From positions 1 through 26,425 of the forward strand of contig CAZSOQ010000049.1 in assembly GCA_964608495.1 (NCBI GenBank): a stretch of 26,425 nt of DNA, in the 5' to 3' direction. This stretch comes from JAKORR01 sp964608495 (GTDB lineage Bacteria; Armatimonadota; Zipacnadia; Zipacnadales; FEN-943). Under the pieces are notes generated by a model that was not told the DNA's origin, searched no databases, and saw only the letters and a program-made list of their open reading frames with translations. Positions 23,402-26,425 of the stretch are shown piece by piece. A program made the position numbers and the translations under genes. How positions within the stretch are numbered: position 1 is the first letter of the stretch; each line of letters begins with the position of its first letter.

Positions 23402-25408
23402 CTACCACCACGCGAAGATCGGCATGGGCACGCGCGTCACGAAGGACACCACGCTCCAGATCAGGATCATGGTGAACTCCCCCAGAATCATCCCCAGCAG
23501 AAAGGGCCGGGCGCGCAGGAACGTCTTCATCCCGCCGTACCTGAAGATCAGGGTCTTCAGGACCCAGGCCAGCAGAATCGAGAACCAGAACACGATCAGG
23601 GTCCAGGCACTGCTGACCGTGAAGGCCAGGGGCGAGAAGGGCCACCAGGTGTAGCGGATCCGCATCCACGCCGTCGCCCCCGTGATGAGCAGCCCCACCG
23701 CGAACCACACGGGCGCCGACTTCTGGTAGCTCACGGCTCCGACCATCGCGGGCTGGTGGGCTCGAAACTCCCAGATGGGGTACTGCGAGTAGGTGGGGTT
23801 ATAGAGGGTTACACCGCCCAGGTTGTAGGGAATCGCCAGGCACAGCACGGCCCCGGCGACCAGTGACAGCAGGATCGCGAGCGCGCAGATGGGCAGCATC
23901 TCCCGCCGCTTCATCCCTATGCCGTCCCCGAGCTTGGAGGCATCCAGGAAGGCCGTCAGCAGCAGGCCCCGCTGGTCGCGCAGGAAGATGTCGTCCAGGA
24001 ATCCCAGCACTGTCAGGTTCCTCTTGCCCAGCACGTGCATGGGCGCGAACAGCTCCACCAGGTTCATGGGCCGGAACGAGGTCTCGGTCATGGGCAGGCC
24101 CGCTTCCGCAGTGCTGCGAGCCATGACCAGGGAGATCACGAGGATCAGGGCCAGAAACTCCACGGCTGCGTACCACAGGCTCAGGCCCGCGAGGTAGCTC
24201 CAGAGCATCATGCCCGCCACGCAGACCACCAGGCCCCAGAAGGCCACGCGGTACGAGAGCAGTTCCTCGCCTTCGTCGCCCGAGCCGAGCTGGGGCGCGC
24301 CGATGACCCGCGCCCAGACCTGGCGCAAGTGAGGCAAGGACACGCGAATCCAGTAGGCCGCGAGGAGGCAGTAGCCGCCCATGACCTGATAGCCGACGTT
24401 GAATCGGCAGGGATACAGGGGCATGTTCTGCGCCTGGAGGCCGAAGAGGTCCAGTATCACGTCCTGGGCCCTGATGAACACGAAGAAGACCCACAGGCTG
24501 AGCAGCAGTTGGGTGGGAATGAACGAGAAGAAGCCCACGGCCGCAAAGGACAGGTAGATGGGGGTGTAGTACATGGCCGACCAGGGGCGGTTGGGCAGCC
24601 AGGCATTGACGCTTATGCCTCGGGTGGGGATGGCCGGAATCTGGGGGTAGAACTGGTGCAGGCCGGTGAGGGTGAAGACCACCACGGGCAGGGCGAAGCC
24701 CCACCAGGTGAGGCCGCGGCCGAGGAACTGGCTGCCCACTTGCCGGCCCAGGCCCCCTTCGTCGGTGATCAGCTCCAGCGGGAGCTGGACGAGGGGGAAG
24801 CTCAGACGCTCGTTGTCCACCCACTGCTTGCGGATGAGCGCGGCGAGGAAGTAGTAGGCGCCGAAGAGGCACAGGGCCAGGAACAGCCAGAAGCCCAGCG
24901 GTGCCAGCCAGGCGGGCAGGAAGTCCAGCCAGCCGTCCCAGCGGCCCGTCCCCTCGTAGAAGTACTTGGTGACCGGCTGCAGGGCCTGGTCGGCCGGGTT
25001 CCAGGGCACGAGGTAGGGGCGAGTGTGGGGATAGAAGGTCTCGGCCCACTTGTTGCCGGGGTTGCTGAAGTAGTTGAGGCCCACGAGGCCCGGTACGAGC
25101 AGGTCATACAGGCCGCGCGAGCAGACCATCGTGGCCAGCATGGCCATGATGTACAGCGCGGCGATCTCCTTCGCACTGAGGCGCGGAAGGCGGGCCAGGA
25201 GCCCGCCCTGGCCGCGCGTCGTCCTCAGCCGGCTTCCAGCTAGGGCCAGGAGGCGGTTGAGCAGCACGGCCACGAGCAGTACGCCTATGGCCGACGGCGG
25301 GAACTGGAGAACGCCAAGCTGCAGATTCGCAACCTGCACTCCCCAGCACACGACGCCGCAGACCACGAGGGTGACCAGCACGCCGATAATGAATAGACGA
25401 GGTGTCAT
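23402..25408 (-). CDS. Large polytopic membrane protein, DUF6785/DUF6784-like
   Basis: A 668-residue inner-membrane protein with about a dozen predicted hydrophobic helices, starting at ATG 25408 (MTPRLFIIGVLVTLVVCGVV). Sequence features such as LSAKEIAALYIMAMLATMVCSRGLYD, then FFSFIPTQLLLSLWVFFVFIRAQDV and the C-terminal GLLITGATAWMRIRYTWWPF fit the uncharacterised DUF6785/DUF6784 family as recalled, found in polysaccharide-degrading lineages. The conserved charged residues within helices suggest transport, but no substrate is known. It is followed on the same strand by the glycoside hydrolase and PQQ-propeller genes, which is consistent with a glycan-processing locus; the 175-bp spacer with a hairpin allows separate control. 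Confidence 0.72.
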   Translation of the reverse strand: MTPRLFIIGVLVTLVVCGVVCWGVQVANLQLGVLQFPPSAIGVLLVAVLLNRLLALAGSRLRTTRGQGGLLARLPRLSAKEIAALYIMAMLATMVCSRGLYDLLVPGLVGLNYFSNPGNKWAETFYPHTRPYLVPWNPADQALQPVTKYFYEGTGRWDGWLDFLPAWLAPLGFWLFLALCLFGAYYFLAALIRKQWVDNERLSFPLVQLPLELITDEGGLGRQVGSQFLGRGLTWWGFALPVVVFTLTGLHQFYPQIPAIPTRGISVNAWLPNRPWSAMYYTPIYLSFAAVGFFSFIPTQLLLSLWVFFVFIRAQDVILDLFGLQAQNMPLYPCRFNVGYQVMGGYCLLAAYWIRVSLPHLRQVWARVIGAPQLGSGDEGEELLSYRVAFWGLVVCVAGMMLWSYLAGLSLWYAAVEFLALILVISLVMARSTAEAGLPMTETSFRPMNLVELFAPMHVLGKRNLTVLGFLDDIFLRDQRGLLLTAFLDASKLGDGIGMKRREMLPICALAILLSLVAGAVLCLAIPYNLGGVTLYNPTYSQYPIWEFRAHQPAMVGAVSYQKSAPVWFAVGLLITGATAWMRIRYTWWPFSPLAFTVSSAWTLIVFWFSILLAWVLKTLIFRYGGMKTFLRARPFLLGMILGEFTMILIWSVVSFVTRVPMPIFAWW

Positions 25409-25427
25409 CTGCGGGAACGGTAGGTAC

Positions 25428-25471
25428 GGCTGCCACGCAGCCTCGGTTGCGGAGCGACCTCAGGTCGCTCC
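25428..25471. repeat. Two palindromes upstream of the DUF6785-like gene
   Basis: GGCTGC (25428-25433) and GCAGCC (25437-25442) pair around CAC. GGAGCGACCT (25451-25460) and AGGTCGCTCC (25462-25471) are perfectly complementary around a single central base. They begin 20 bp before the gene start on its upstream side, and could be part of its 5' leader or operator. Confidence 0.6.
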
Positions 25472-25612
25472 AGCAGGCTCGGTTATCCTGCAACGTCCGG
25501 CGGGCCTGCTCGGAGTCCGGGCCGCGTATTCCGCCGCTCAGGCCCGGAGACCTTCGCGGGCGAGACCCGGCGGGTGGTGGTGCCTCTGCGACGGTGGCTC
25601 TGCGGGGTACTT

Positions 25613-25639
25613 GTAGTCGCGGGTTGGGCGCAGCCCGCG
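25613..25639. repeat. GTAGTC-CGCGGG palindrome, copy 1
   Basis: GTAGTC leads into the arms CGCGGG (25618-25623) and CCCGCG (25634-25639) with a 10-base loop. It shares the GTAGTCGCGGG start and the AGCCCGCG end with copy 2. Confidence 0.55.
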
Positions 25640-25727
25640 CCCGCGGGGGTGGCTCCGCTGTGGTTCCCCCATGCCAACTCTGGGCCTCACACCAGCCTCT
25701 CGCCTCCCACAAAGACCCAGGCGGGCC

Positions 25728-25750
25728 GTAGTCGCGGGCTTCAGCCCGCG
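25728..25750. repeat. GTAGTC-CGCGGG palindrome, copy 2
   Basis: GTAGTC leads into CGCGGGCT (25733-25740), the loop TC, then AGCCCGCG (25743-25750). The 516-bp spacer 25409-25924 holds no supported gene, only this palindrome family, the ones at 25428-25471 and the one at 25876-25894. Confidence 0.6.
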
Positions 25751-25875
25751 GTGGGGGCGGTGTGGTGGTCTCCTCCGCCCCTGCAGGAAATCCCACCCCA
25801 GCGATGAACCCCCGACAAGCGGGACGGGCGAGCACAGCACCGCGACCGTCCTATCCGCGCGGCCTGCTCTCCCGC

Positions 25876-25894
25876 CAGGTTGCGGGGCAACCTG
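25876..25894. repeat. CAGGTTGC-N3-GCAACCTG palindrome
   Basis: CAGGTTGC (25876-25883) and GCAACCTG (25887-25894) are perfectly complementary around GGG. It lies 30 bp before the fucosidase-like start codon, just ahead of its ribosome-binding site. It is the intergenic member of the family seen inside fliN and the toroid gene. Confidence 0.65.
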
Positions 25895-25924
25895 AGACAA
25901 CCACGATCCAGGGAGGTCCGACAG

Positions 25925-26425
25925 ATGACAACAGTCCCGCCCTATCTGGCCGACTACCGCGAGTTGTACCGGGACGACCCCCGCTAGGCCGCCGTGGAGT
26001 GGTTCCGCGGGGCGAAGTACGGGCTGTTCCTGCACTACGGCCTGTACTCCCTGCTCGGCCGCCACGAGTGGGTGCAGTACAAGGAGAAGATCCCGGTCGC
26101 CGAGTACGCGAAGCTCATGGACCAGTTCACGGCCGAGGGCTTCGACGTGGAGCACATCGTTGACCTGGCGGTGGCCGCGGGCATGAGGTATGTGAACATA
26201 ACGACGCGGCACCACGATTCCTTCTGCCTGTTCGATACGGCGCAGACGGACTTCAACAGTGTCAGGTCGCCCGCCGGGCGGGACCTGGTGGGCGAACTGG
26301 CCGTGGCCTGCGACAGGTGGGGCATCGGGCTGTGCCTGTACTACTCCCACGGACGGGACTGGAAGCACCCGCACGCGCCCAACAACGCCCGTTGTTCCGA
26401 CAACGCCCGTTGTTCCGACAACGCC
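25925..26425 (+). pseudogene. GH29 alpha-L-fucosidase-like gene, 5' part, interrupted by an in-frame TAG
   Basis: ATG 25925 follows a good GGGAGG site (25911-25916). The frame runs MTTVPPYLADYRELYRDDPR, then hits TAG at 25985-25987 (codon 21), then continues open to the window edge. After the stop come VEWFRGAKYGLFLHYGLYSL, ITTRHHDSFCLFD, FNSVRSPAGRDLVGELAVAC and GIGLCLYYSHGRDWKHP, matching the N-terminal half of GH29 barrels (WF-x-x-AKFG-x-F-x-HWG, KHHDGF). The catalytic Asp is beyond the window. A one-base change from AAG or CAG would create the TAG, so this is either a recent nonsense mutation or a sequence error. GTG 25994 could restart translation but lacks a ribosome-binding site. TAG is a common normal stop in this window. 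Confidence 0.65.
26382..26425. repeat. 18-bp tandem palindrome at the right edge
   Basis: The palindrome ACAACG-CC-CGTTGT occurs at 26382-26395 and 26400-26413, and again from 26418, cut by the window end; the step is 18 bp with TCCG as spacer. It is translated as NARCSD repeats in the fucosidase-like frame. The scaffold probably ends here because the array was not resolved. Confidence 0.8.

Noticed and set aside
24035..25243. Rightward open frame (402 codons) opposite the DUF6785-like gene
   Set aside because: Low-complexity, His/Gln/Glu-rich shadow of a clear polytopic membrane protein.
25925..26425. Genome-wide TAG recoding or pyrrolysine/selenocysteine insertion at the fucosidase TAG
   Set aside because: Eight of 19 genes with a visible stop end normally in TAG, no special tRNA or hairpin was seen, and selenocysteine uses TGA.

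Overview
The window is high-G+C DNA (roughly two thirds G+C by eye) and looks like one scaffold from an uncultivated bacterium. It starts and ends in tandem repeats and contains two runs of N. The mix of an FlbD-type flagellar cluster, sulfatase-fold and GH29/GH-D hydrolases, a huge secreted PQQ-propeller/LamG protein and a DUF6785-like membrane protein suits a motile polysaccharide degrader, such as Armatimonadota or a PVC-type lineage. That placement is inference; no rRNA or other phylogenetic marker is present. Of the 19 genes whose stop codon lies in the window, 11 end in TGA and 8 in TAG; none ends in TAA.

Region 1 (1-7074) is flagellar. flgF and flgG run leftward. Rightward from a shared 312-bp intergenic region run flbD, motA, motB, fliL, fliN, fliO and fliP. 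fliM, usually next to fliN, is absent here, and the cluster stops after fliP. fliN carries a 100-N gap flanked by an identical 55-bp sequence; collapsing the duplicate restores one reading frame.

Region 2 (7075-11185) is the most unusual part: a compact leftward replicon-like module. A near-consensus sigma70 promoter drives parA (with an N-terminal HTH), then an acidic winged-helix protein gene, then two arrays of exactly eight 18-bp units (CGTC-N5-GACG), then a gene for a phage-replication-protein-O-like initiator. Inside the initiator gene, between the DNA-binding domain and the C-terminal part, lie five 22.5-bp repeats next to a T/A-rich tract. This layout recalls the lambda origin inside gene O. 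The module may be an integrated plasmid or phage-plasmid, or a resident replication/partition locus.

Region 3 (11605-15771, rightward) holds a sulfatase-fold hydrolase with Thr at the nucleophile position, a class I methyltransferase, an unknown exported protein and an alpha/alpha-toroid (prenyltransferase-like) protein. Region 4 (16070-25408, leftward) holds a DUF6785-like membrane protein, a clan GH-D-like glycoside hydrolase with a C-terminal NPCBM domain (10-N gap inside, no ordinary start codon), and a 1258-residue methyltransferase/PQQ-propeller/LamG protein. These plausibly act together in uptake and breakdown of a complex glycan. Region 5 (25409-26425) is a palindrome-rich spacer followed by the start of a GH29 alpha-L-fucosidase-like gene broken by an in-frame TAG.

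Short interspersed palindromes of at least three families occur between genes and inside flgF, fliN and the toroid gene.
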